Below the pieces are notes generated by a model. The model saw nothing but the letters and a program-made list of their open reading frames with translations. It made no database searches and was not told where the DNA came from. This document shows, one piece after another, positions 1 to 11,441 of a stretch of DNA of 64,000 bases. The DNA is from Xiphophorus maculatus (taxonomy: Eukaryota > Chordata > Actinopteri > Cyprinodontiformes > Poeciliidae). Location of the stretch: assembly GCF_002775205.1 (NCBI RefSeq), contig NC_036445.1:2996802-3060801 (forward strand), given 5' to 3'. The translations under genes were made by a program, and so were the position numbers. Position 1 is the first letter of the stretch. Every line of letters begins with the position of its first letter.

Positions 1-245
1 CATTTATGCAAATGACAAATATGTATTTTTTTCAATAAAGGTTTTGTGTTTGAAAACTGATAGAATTAACAAATTTAAATGCATATAAAAATTAAGATGA
101 CATAAACTAGAAAGACAAAAGACTCAATATAACCTCCTGAAATAATATAATATTAATAAGGAAATAATTCATAAGGACATTTTTGTTTCAGTTTCAAAAA
201 TCTTATTGCCATAGCTAAAGATATGTTTTATGTCTACTGTTTTGT

Positions 246-441
246 TTAAATGTAAAAACTTAAAGGCACTCGCTTTCTTTTGTAAATAAAATAGTAACTA
301 ACTATTCCACAAGTAACTCCACAAATAACTATCAAACATGTCATTATTATTCCAGCAATAGTGCCACCTGATGGTCCTCCAGGTTCTCCAATGTCTACTG
401 TAAAACAGAAGAAAAAAAAACAAAAAACATTTCCTTAAAAA

Positions 442-499
<58 letters not shown>

Positions 500-1495
500 A
501 TTTAGTTTTTACAATGCATAATCATGCATACTGAAATTGCTTTCAACATTGCTTTAAATCTGTACTGTTTAGACCTGAATTATTGAAATTCTGAATTATT
601 GACTGTCAGGCTTTCAGACTGACTGGTCTGGCTTTCACCAGGTCCGCCACTTTTCTTGAAATGCTTAAAATTGAATGAATAAATGAATTAGGAATTTTTG
701 TTTCAGTACTTTATTTCTGCAGTGATCTAATTATGCGGCAAACAATTCAAAATTGTTTTTACTACTGTATATCACAAGCTGAAATGGTATTTCTGTTGGA
801 TTAAGGTTTGTTCTGAACATCACCGTTCTTCCAACCGATGCGCTCAGAGAACCATCTGGTAATAAACCAGCTCCTTCACTCAAACCTGCCAGAGACAGTT
901 TTTAATTAGTAATGCAATTCAATAAAAACATTCCACAATTACTGTTTGCTTAAGGTTCATGTAATAATCTACTCATTTCCACATTTTCTTTTTCATGCAG
1001 TAGAAGTGCTTCAAATGTGTAAAGCTGTAGATGTTAACATTCTTGTTATTCTTTTGGTGTCTCATTAAAACTCTTCTAATCCATTTAATTGATGTTCTGT
1101 CTGAGATGGTGACAGAAAATATGAATCACACAAAGTTTATTTAAATTGTTATTTTGTCAGACATAAACTAACCAGGTCATGAAGGTAGGTTGTCTAAAAC
1201 ATTTCAGAAACACTTTTTTGTACTAATGGTGAAATTCTTTATTTTAAAAAACATTAAACAGAAAAAAACTTTAACTTTTGTTGAGTTGTTGGATTAATTT
1301 AATCCATGCCACCAAAATGGTCACTATAAGTTCTAGTTTATGATAAATAACAATTAAAAAATCTGTGCTGGATGTCAACATATTTAATGAGCTGTAAAGC
1401 TTCTGGAAATAATAAAAAGTTCTTCATAGAATAAATAGTAAAATCCCACCTGAGACGGCTCAGAGGATTGCAAAGTATATAAATGCTGTTTCCAT
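246..1495 (-). pseudogene. CEACAM-like Ig receptor pseudogene (leader, truncated V, membrane exon)
   Basis: Three exon remnants lie in the right order on the minus strand. The leader exon is 1495-1450 and starts METAFIYFAIL; its next codon is TGA, where gene B's related leader has a glycine codon. The V exon opens at 885 after a good acceptor and reads [18 protein letters not shown]..., close to genes A-C. It loses homology after [11 protein letters not shown] and stops at 733-731, before the conserved Trp and Asp-x-Gly-x-Tyr. No A or B domain exons remain. The membrane exon (397-246) encodes a hydrophobic segment, then KRKR and a short tail ending at TAA. At the position of gene A's membrane-exon donor (GT) this copy has GC, so splicing to a tail exon is doubtful. 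Three independent lesions make a pseudogene the best call. Confidence 0.85.
439..495. repeat. poly-A tract followed by (AT)n microsatellite
   Basis: A run of about 20 A is followed directly by about 18 AT units. It lies in the intron between the pseudogene's truncated V exon and its membrane exon. Confidence 0.95.
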
Positions 1496-4440
1496 CTTGT
1501 TTTTCATCAGGCACAGACGGAAAAACAGATCCTGCTTTCCTTGCTTGTATGCTGTTTAGTTATGGGAGGTAAACAGAAGTAAAGGAAGTAACATTGAAAA
1601 CCCTAAAAGTCCTTGATGTGGTAAACATTAACAAGTGTATCAGTATTTAATTCTCTTCAAATATGTTAAGAAACTCTTGACATTGTGTTAAACTGCTTTG
1701 GTAAGTATGAATTTATCAAAACTGAAGTCATAATATAGAGCAGATTAAACTTTAGTTTCAACAAACCTGCTTTGATATTGGTGTTCATAATTCTCTGTAA
1801 ACATCATAAAAGTTATCTTTATGGTTTCTGTAAATGTTTGAAGTGTTTGAAAGAGACAAAAATAACAAAACAGTTTTTTTTGTTTGTTTTTATTTAGTGC
1901 CTAAGTCTGTCTCAGGAAGATAAATAGAAGTTAAAAAGATAAAATGGTCATATCAGTGATTAAAAAACATAGTCATAAAGTTTTTATTGACATGTACACC
2001 TGCACAGTTTCAGGACTTTTCTTGATTACTTTCAACATCGATGCCACATTGAAATAAATATAAACAGTCCAGGTAAATTAATATGTAGAAATTAGCACAT
2101 TTTCACTTTCTTTACACACTTTGAAAATGGTATATGTGCTGCTAATGTAGGTAAAATTTGCCAAACACAGTTATAAAACTAGCATTCTCATTTTTGCAAA
2201 ACTTTAAAGTCAGAAATTGGTTTATGCACGTACTATTTAATGATAAACACCAGGTGAATAAAACCATGTTTACTCCAAAGCTGAAACTATGACAGTAAGG
2301 TTCAAAGAGCAGCATGAAGAATGTTCTACATTTATTGTAATCTAGGTCAGAAAAGATTGCATGTCACAAACAGCTGCTCTCATCATGAGCTGAACTCTGG
2401 CAGACAACACCTTGTTGTTTATTCATCAGGTCTATCATATCAAATGAAATCCAGTCATAAACACTTTTATATAAAATAAAATGAAATTACTAAAAATTAA
2501 ACTGTTCATTAAACATGCTTAGCCTATATTAAAATTACAAGTGTTTATCAGAGTTTAAATCTTTACAAAGCACATTAGAAGATGCAGGATTATTATTATT
2601 ATAAATCCATTCTCCTGTATCTTTGCTGGGCCTTTTCCCCTTCTCAAAGAAACTTTCCAAAGACATCTGATCTGTTTCTTACTCATTTTGCTGCTTCTGG
2701 GCTCAATATTGGTGTGCAAGTCGTAACCGAGAGAATCCGGTTAAAGGATTTTCAAAATAAAAGATCCTCCAGACTCAAATAATACATAAAATGGAAATAT
2801 TTAATTATTTCTTGTGCTGCCTGGTACCACTTGATCCACGGACCGGTACTGGTCCGCGGCGCGGGGGTTGGGGACCACAGCTCTACACTACAAAAACACA
2901 GAATCTAGTAATTTTGGTCTGGTTTCTAGAGTAAATATCTTAGTACACTTGAAACAAGACTACACTAACTCACAAGTAACCTTTCAGAAATAGGAGCATG
3001 TTTTAAATCAATAATTCTTAAATATCGATGAAAAATACAAGTTCTATTGGCAGATTATTTCAGTAATTACAAGACATTTTTCCCATGTTATAAGTGAAAT
3101 AATCTGACAGTGGAACAAATACTTTTCCATCAAGAAAGCTCCTTTTACTGACTGAGCAGTTATTTGTAAGTTAGTTTTGTCTTATTTTAAGTGTACTAAG
3201 ATATTTACATTAGAAACTAGACACAAAAAGTTAGTAAGATTTTGTGTTTTTTTGCAGTGTACATGATTTCCATTTAAATTGTAATTTAGTACATGATGAA
3301 TAATGGAAACTAAAAACAGGCTAATATTTCTGAAATATCTACCTCATAATTATGAGATTTACCTCATAATGATGAGGCAAAACCAGTTTCTTCTTTAATA
3401 TTTATTTTTAACTTCATTCCAAAAACACAATAAAAGCAGAAATATTTCAATGAAAGTCTATAAGGCCATCATGACAACAACAAAGAACCACTAAACATAT
3501 TGTTTTAAAGCTTCTTGATCCTGAGGCTTTGAATTAAAATTAGTGATGACACATGAGGTCTGAACTGTTTAACTGTCTAAAATAACAAGATGATAAATCA
3601 TAACTTTTTTTTTTGCATTTCCTGCTGAACACTAGAGGGAGGTGGATGTCAGCTTTTTTAGAGAACAGAGCTGTAACTAGTTGCAGACAACAGAGGTTTG
3701 TACCAATCAGTTAAACTGACTCAGTTAGACTAAAGGCTGAGGAGAGGAAAGAGTTTTTTATGGCACTAGTAGTTTTTGTTTAACAGTAGCTTGACAGGAA
3801 GAAAGGCAGAGAGACAAGGGGAAGACATGCATCAAATTGTTCTGAACCTGGAACTGAAATGAGGTAATCTGCATTGAGAACTGTAGGCTCCATATTTGGT
3901 GCTCCTGCTCTACCACTGAACCACGTTCCCTGAATATGTTGTTCTCATTTACTTTTGTCTCTACCACTTCCTCTTTTTAGCAAAACAACATCTTTACGTT
4001 TTGTGAGATGCAACACAGCATCTCACAAATTGTGGTGAGACAATATATAGCACTCCTTTTCAAATAACTTAACCGGACCCAAATAACCAATAAGAGAAGT
4101 TTACAGTCATGTCAATGGTAGAGGTTCAAAAGGTTGAAAAGTTGATGCTTAGAATCATTACAGTCAACAATAAATGAATAGCAAAGCTGAAAGCAAATCT
4201 TATCAAAGACTTGCATTGATAAAGCTTTTTAAAAACATATTTTCTTACTCTAGATTAATATGGAGGTAGTAAACATTTTAACAATGTTTGAAGAATGTAT
4301 AAAACTTTACATATTTGATTTATTATTGTAAGACTTTAAAACTTTCAGCAAGGAGATAAATAGGAATAAACCCAAAAGGCAAAAATACTGCAGAACATTA
4401 TCAGTTTCTTCCTGTTGTATCATGATTTTTTCTCTGATCA
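1496..4440. other. intergenic, between pseudogene and gene A 3' UTR
   Basis: I see no coding exon here. The few open frames (for example 2582-2782 plus and 3758-3967 minus) are short, have no splice context and show no recognisable protein. A GC-rich island at 2830-2880 (GCGGCGCGGGGGTTGGGG) stands out and looks like a remnant of a widespread hAT-type repeat. A reverse-complement AATAAA at 4319-4324 is a possible gene A polyadenylation signal. Confidence 0.6.
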
Positions 4441-4605
4441 TCTGTGACAAGAAAAAATATTAGTGCAATGATTAACTTCATACCACCACAAGGCTTTATA
4501 AAAATACTTAACTGTTGAGTATTTTTAAAATATAAAGTAATTACAATGTATCCAAGTACTTTAAACTGTTTCCTTTTTTAGCAGATTCCTACTTCAGAAC
4601 TCACC
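4441..4605 (-). other. gene A 3' UTR intron (conserved in gene B)
   Basis: Twenty-six bases after gene A's stop is a donor, AAAG|GTGAGTTCTGA. A matching acceptor, TTGTCACAG|ATGATCAG, puts the next exon start at 4441. Gene B has the same pair: donor with exon end 18385 and acceptor with exon start 18208. Retention of both sites in the duplicates suggests the 3' UTR is spliced. The donor lies less than 50 nt past the stop, so nonsense-mediated decay would not be expected. The intron is 4604-4442. Confidence 0.5.
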
Positions 4606-4630
4606 TTTAAAGGACCCAAAGCTGTTAATT

Positions 4631-7600
4631 TTATTTCTTCTCTATCGGTGCCATTTCCTCATACACATGTTCTGGTTCTTTACTTCTTTGTGTAGCTGCA
4701 AAATTCTCATAAACATGACCTTCTTCCTTATTTTTCTTTATTCTTGGCATATTTTCATAATCATGTTGTTGCTCTGGGAAGAAAAATATTTTAAACATGT
4801 GTAACCAGGATCATTTTCTATATTAGATTTAGTTTATTTTATTTTCCATTTTGTTAGATTTATTTTTTAAAGGGTTACTTAAACATTTTTTCCTCTTCCC
4901 CTTAATTTATTTAACACCAACCAGGCGAGAACAATAGTGTTCTCGCGTGGCTCTGACGTCATGTGACAGCTGCACATCAGCGTCCTAAATTGGCAGCACA
5001 GTTTATATGGCTGCAAATCGCAGCTTAGGCAGGAAACGCTGCGGGACTCTGATGTGCAGGTAGGCTTCTGGTCTGTTCCCGACGAGGTTTTCAGATCTCT
5101 ATTGTCTGTTTTTCAATCGTGTGTGTCTGTTAACTTGCAGCCGGGTGATTACTCAACCAAACGTTGCAAGAATCACGGTTAGTCAAGAGGGAACTGGTGA
5201 GTGTTTGGTAGGGAGCTAGTATGCTAGCACTAGTCTTCCAGCCTGTTGTGATTGTATATTGATTTGTTGCGTAACAATATTGGTTGCATAAGTTATATTT
5301 ACTTATGAAACGTCTGCACATGTAACTGATTAATTAGGTCTGTTTATACAGGCCAGGTGCGTTGCAGATCCCTCGCGCAAGGAGTGGCTGGAGGGATCTT
5401 GACAATAGCAAGGATTGTCTGGTTTCACCGACCAGACTGGCGAGCTAAAATAAGCAGGATACCGAAACACAAGACTTATCATCTGGGAACATTCTTCCGA
5501 CCCAATTGGAGGATCAGCTCAAGTCCCCATTGAAGGAAGTGGATTATTTTGGTTTTTTTTCATCATCAACAAAGACTGGTGGACGTCCTTGGTATAAGGA
5601 ACTTTAACTTGTTTTTCCTTTACACTATGGACTAATGTGTATATATATTGTAAATACTAAATACAACTCACCAATTTGCACCATCTTACTGTCTCTGTGC
5701 TTTACAAATTGCCATCTCCTCCAGTAGCCGAACCTAGCTAGACTTTAAGAACTGTTTGGATAAATTTTAATTCGGATTATTTAAAATCTTGTTAATCCTT
5801 GAACGCAATGTGGGTTACACATGACATTTAAAATATTTTCTTAATTCAGGTATAAATGATAAGGCAGTTTAAGGTATTTCCTTGAGCTTTGTTGTAAATG
5901 ATGCAAGTTCCCTAAAATATTTTCATTTACAATGGAATCAGTTACTAGGAAAGTGAAGTAATTGAGATTTACTGTTTTTTTGAATGGAGTGTAAACAAAC
6001 TAACCTGTTGTGCCTGAATGTGATGGAGGTTTCACATTTTCTCTAAAAAGCCCATATTCAGAGAAAAGATATTGTTAAAATGTGTTAATCAACAGACTCA
6101 TCATCATTAATTTCTGGAAGGTAAAACTAGACTCAAGAAATGTTATAATGCAGGTAGGATAACTTATATATGACATACAAGAGAACATAATTGAGACAAC
6201 TTGTGATAAATATGGATAACTGAGACAAGACTTCTGTGATGTTATCACAGTTCAGCATGAACTGCGCTCTACTGTAGTTTAAAAAGCTTAACATACAAAA
6301 TGTATTATTAGTTACATAAATAAACTCACCTTCTTTTGTAGATGAAATAGCCTCCAGCAGCTCCTGCAGCAACAACTAACAAACATGTAATTACTATTCC
6401 AGCAATGGCGCCAACAACGAGGCCTGCAGGTTTACTAGCATCTAAAATATAGTAGAAAAACAAAATTAGGCCTATATATATATATTTTTTTTTTATCATA
6501 ATGAAATTATGAACAGACATAGTAGTTACATTGTATTTGTTACACATTGACAAGGGTACGTAACATTTATGGTAACTCTTAAAGGTGGTGTATTCACAGT
6601 GTAGGTGTTGGCAGTTTTTAGCAATATGAGAAAACAAAATCAAAATAACTGCGTAGGAATGGCTTGACTTAAAGATTTTTCTGCTTTTATGAAATCAAGA
6701 CTATCTTTGATCAGCTCAAAATCTAAACTATATCTGAAGTTGTTAAAACAAACAGAATTACTATAAATGTAGGCTATTTTAATAGTTTAGAATTTGTAAA
6801 ATCATTATTTATTAAAAAAATAATTAAATGGGGAATCTGTAAAGGACAGAAAAAAAAATACCAGGACAAATCCTATACAAAGAAACACTTGATAATGAAT
6901 GGAGTACAGGACCAACTGGAGCTACTGGTGTAAAATCACACAAACTACATTTTAAAAGTTAAATAAAAAAACTAACTAAAATTCCTTTTCTCATTTATCT
7001 GGCATTTAGCTATTGGAGATAACTTGTAAAGGATAAACATTTAAACCACTTTTGTACAGTTTTGATGTTTCACATTTTCTTTTACTTTATTATACTTACC
7101 CACTATAGAGATAGGTGAAAGTTGAGATGTTTGATATCTTGAGGTTATGTTATTAAAGGCCCGACAGCTGTAGTTTCCACTCTGATTCTTCTGAACATTG
7201 AGGAGTTCAAGCTCAGATCCAGAACCAGACAGAACGTTTCCATTAAAGAACCATTCAAAAGTGGCATTAGGTCTGGAGTCAGCTGAACAAGACAGACTGA
7301 TGTTCGACCCTTCTGGATATTTTTGAGATTGTGATTTTAAGTTGACTTTCTCTGGACCATCTGCAATTGTAGAAAACAATTAATTTGAATTCTTTCTATA
7401 TGTTAATATATAGCAGCTTTTTTAGTGTAATGTTAGTTTAACTTCATTAAAAAAATATTACAAACAATTGAAAAAGAAGTGCATATTAAAAGTTCATTGG
7501 ATCCCCTATGTCATTACTGACATGATTATTTTGGTATATTTAACAATATTTTATAAAAATGATGACATCTTACTTCATCTAATTTGAAACTATGTGTTTC

Positions 7601-10600
7601 TGATATTTTCCCAAATAAAGTAGGAATAGTAACAAATAAGAGTTGTTCTGATTAAGTTTCCATTATTTTAACTTCAAAAGAAGCTTATAGTGATGAAAAA
7701 CTCACAGCTGACAGAGACGTTTACAGGATAACTCTTGGCACTGCTGACAGGATTGGACACATTACAGCTGTAAGATCCATCATCATATCTGTTCACATTG
7801 ACTATAGTCAGCTTGGATCCTCCATCAGTGATCTGAACTCTGTCACTGGTTGTGATCTGAGAGCTGCTGTTCATCCAGAGGAAGGAGAGAGAAGAACCAG
7901 AGGAGGAGCAGGAGAAGCTGACAGACCCACTGAACTCAATCAAGTCGGTAACGTCTTGAGTAACCTTTACATTAGAGACTCGTTCTCAGTGGAAAAAACA
8001 AAAAGAAAGAAATTGTACGTGATAATCAAGTACAGCTGAAGAGAAATTTAATCAGAAGAGAAAAAAATCATGACAGAAGACGTGGACTAGGTATCTCTAC
8101 AAAAAGGTTTTTAGGAAAATTAACTCATATTGTATAGTAACATTACTAATGTAAAACAGAGGTAGAGCTTTTGAAAACATTGTCATACCTACCATGTACA
8201 GAGACAGGTGAAGGTTCAGATGTTTGAGATATCAGAGTTTTGCTATTAAAGGCCTGACAGATGTAGTTTCCACTCTGATTCATCTGGATATTCATCAGTC
8301 TGAGCAATGGACCGCTACTGGTCAGCTTGTCTCCATTCAGAAACCACTGATATTCAGCAGAAGGTGATGAGTCAGCAGAACAGGTCAGATTAATGTCTGA
8401 TCCTTTTTCATGATGTTCCTTAGATGGATACACTTCTATTTGTACATTATCTGGACCATCTGAATGTAGAAACAGCAATATGTAAAGAAAATGTTATTTC
8501 ACTGAAAAATTTATTCAAATCTTAAAATAATTATGATAGACAGTCAAATGAAGTACTAAGAAAGTTTAAAAAATACATTAAATAAGCAAAACCTTTAAAA
8601 TTATATTTATATAATGGCTGCAGCAGAGTTAAACAGATGTTGAGCATTTAGATGAACAACTTACAACTAACAGAGATTTTTACTGGATCACTGATGAAAG
8701 AACTGACAAGATTAGACACATGGCAGGTGTATGATCCCTGGTCATTTCGGGTCACATTTACTATTGTCAGATTGGAGTTTTCTTCATTTGTGTTGATTTG
8801 AACTCTGTCACTGGCTGTAACCTCAGAGCCGTCTTTCATCCAGAGGAAGGAGAGAGAAGATCCAGAGGAGGAGCAGAACAGCCTGACAGAGCTGCTGAAC
8901 TCAATCAAGTCTGCACTTAGCAGGAAGACATTTACATTGGAGACTGGTTCTGTTGGAGGAAACCAAAAATTTCCAATTTAAAATTACATTTTATAAAAGG
9001 AAAAACAACCATGAGGATCATTGTAAAGACATAAGACTGCTTTTCACAAATTAAGCAATGTGAAAAGCCCATTCTCAGCTTAATGCTTCAGAATATAGGT
9101 TTAGAAAAAAAGAGTTTCCTTAATAATAAAACATTTTATTTAAAGGTGCCTCAAGCACACCATACAAAATACATCAAATAAATTAAAAGATACATTAGTA
9201 AAATCATAAAATCAGCTGCTTAGAAAGAGCAGAAGGCAGTTTTAAACAAATGTGCTTTCAGTTGTAATTTGACTTTATATATAATAATAGAATCAAAGAA
9301 ATACTTCAATAGGACTGCTGGCAACAATTGATATATAGAAGCTAACAATTAATAATGTAACTAAATTATATCTATAATTCTATACTGCTATTAATTATTC
9401 ACAAGACCTACAGTATGTGCTGTTATAATTTGAGGTCATATAAACACATACAGTGTTGAAACAAGATGTCAAAAGATAACATAGAAAATAAAAGTTTAAT
9501 TAGTCAAAACAAAAATGTCTAATTAAACATAATGGGCTTTCAACATCTACTCACCATAAACATTCAGTGTGGTGCGTCCTGTCTTTTGATTTATTCCATC
9601 TTGAATGCTTACTATGTACTCTCCACTATCACTGAGTTTCAGATTCCTGAGTTCCAGAGATCCAGTTGATCTGAAGAGAGTGATCCTGCCTTCATATTCT
9701 GGTGCAGTTGTGTCTCCAGTAGACTGTGAGAAAATTATGAGTTCAAGTCCTGAACCAGGATCAAACTGCCAGTTGACCAACGTAAATGGTGTTTCTGTTG
9801 GATTCAAGTTTGTTGTGAACATTAATGTCCCTCCAACAGAGGCATTCAGAGGACCATCTGGTAACACACCAACTCCATTAGATAAACCTGGAGGAAACAT
9901 TTTAAGAAAGTAATTCAGTGATAATTTAACAAAACACAAAAATACACAAAGAAACCCCAGAAAAAATATGGAGAATTCATTTTCAGAATGACTGACCCCA
10001 TCTTCCCATCCTACTATATTAACTTACATTATTGTCCAATTTTGCAAATTTATAATTTTTGTTTTCTCTCCCTGTTTTTCTCTCATAAATAGTTTGACTG
10101 GTCAAGTGTTTGTTTTTTGTGTCTGTTTCTCCTCCCTTTTTTATCAACATTAAGCAGCAGAACCCTCCAACGTTTCTTAGGTCTACCAACCTTTCACAAC
10201 ACTGAATCTCTTACCAAAGTTTTTCTTAACCTAATCCACTTTTTCTTCTTACTGGTAGGGGAACTCACTATTCAGAAACATGAGATTTTGTTAATTTACC
10301 ACAACATGCTTTCTGCAGGCATACACAATGGGAGAAAAGTAAGCTACAGATTCATTGTAATACTCCTGAAGTATTCACACATATAATTTGGAGAAGAACA
10401 AAATTTCTCTGGCACCTTCACTAGAACAATAAATTCCTGGATGCATTTACTATTGTTAAGTTACTATTATGTTTTATGACTGAACTCCTACTAAAGAAGT
10501 CAAAGAAGATAAAAAACAGTATGTGGTTCCATTTTTGCTCCAAGAAGTATTATTACATTTAAGTTATTTTAATTCACTGAATCACGTATTTAACATAAAC

Positions 10601-11441
10601 TTCTCATGATCTGAAAAACATAATTTGTTGAGTTCATATAATTTCAGTAAGTTTTTTGAAAAATGTCCAGAAAACAGGAAGAAAACATCATCCAATGCTA
10701 AAGTTCTTCCATTGACTCCCTGTAGTTCAGAGCATAGACTTTAAAATTTCTGTTAGTTTATAAATCACTGAGGACCAAAATATATGAAATTGTGCTAACG
10801 GCTAAAATACACTGCTTTGCCTTGATGTGTCTTCAGTCAATATATAAAATATTAATATTTTAAATAAGTTTAAAAAAATGTGTATTTATTTTTCAGAGAA
10901 AATAGATTAATTTGTTTGACAAGCAAAGCTAAACTTTTATTAAAATTTCACACGTGTAGGTCAGTTTTGGGACATCTTGATTTATTTTATTGTTGCACAT
11001 TTGACTTTATGCTGCGGTCCAACAGTATTTTTGCTAACTGTTTATGTGACATTTAGTGAGTTCTTAATGCAATGGGCTGAAGCTTTCTTTAGCTGTTGAG
11101 ATTCTGCAGTGTTTTCATGGGTTTATGAAAGAAATTTGAAAAACAGTTATTAAATCATACATTTTTTATGGGCAGCGTATTTTTTATTGTATTATAGTTA
11201 AAAATAATTTGCAAGATACAGATAATTTTCATATTAATTGTTTGTAAGTTCAACTTTATTCATATCACACCTTTAAAATATAAGAATTACACTAACTTCT
11301 GTAATTAACAGTACCACCAGATTTGCAGGTCAGTAAAGATTTAACCAACATTATGAAAATCTTTTCATCTAATATTTTCAGTGACAAAAACTTACCTATT
11401 ATAATTCCAGGGAGGATGAAGAATAAAATTGATGTTTTCAT
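4631..11441 (-). CDS. gene A: CEACAM-like receptor, N-A1-B1-A2-B2-TM, triple YENM/YENF/YEEM tail
   Basis: Nine exons (minus strand): 11441-11396 leader, 9887-9555 V/N domain, 8949-8665 A1, 8459-8193 B1, 7984-7706 A2, 7360-7100 B2, 6441-6330 membrane, 6042-6005, and 4773-4631 tail. Together they make 1764 nt, 587 codons plus stop. The leader is [12 protein letters not shown]. The N domain (about 16-126) has the V-set Trp and DSGEY but no cysteine. The four C2 domains (about 127-490) each keep the Cys-Trp-Cys pattern. The membrane segment (about 498-524) is followed by YKRR. The tail (541-587) is three 16-residue units with tyrosines at 546 (YENM), 562 (YENF) and 578 (YEEM). Ectodomain exons are phase 1-1. 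The likely role is a surface adhesion or immune receptor; Grb2/PI3K coupling is inferred from YxN and YxxM. The A2 acceptor is a weak GAG at 7985. Exon limits were read by eye against paralogs. Confidence 0.82.
4798..5821. mobile_element. candidate solo LTR in gene A intron
   Basis: A block of about 1024 bp, richer in GC than its flanks, begins TGTGTAACC and ends GGTTACACA. These are perfect inverted ends in the TG...CA form typical of LTRs. A TATA-like TTTATATGG lies at about 5002. No protein is encoded. The flanking pentamers (AAACA and TGACA) match at only three of five positions, so a target duplication is not proven. It sits between gene A's last two coding exons. A TIR-bounded DNA element is the alternative. 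Confidence 0.45.
10690..10800 (+). mobile_element. degenerate LINE reverse-transcriptase fragment
   Basis: In one plus-strand frame, interrupted by two stops, the sequence reads like the C-terminal LINE reverse-transcriptase motif (...[10 protein letters not shown]...), as left by Rex/L2-type elements in fish genomes. It lies in gene A's first intron. It is short and decayed, and the assignment rests on motif memory only. Confidence 0.45.

Noticed and set aside
9605-9913. Open frame of 102 codons on the plus strand, repeated at 26522-26830 and, on the other strand, at 33408-33713
   Set aside because: It is the antisense of the V/N exon in genes A, B and C. It is conserved only because the sense exon is, and has no start context or splice support.
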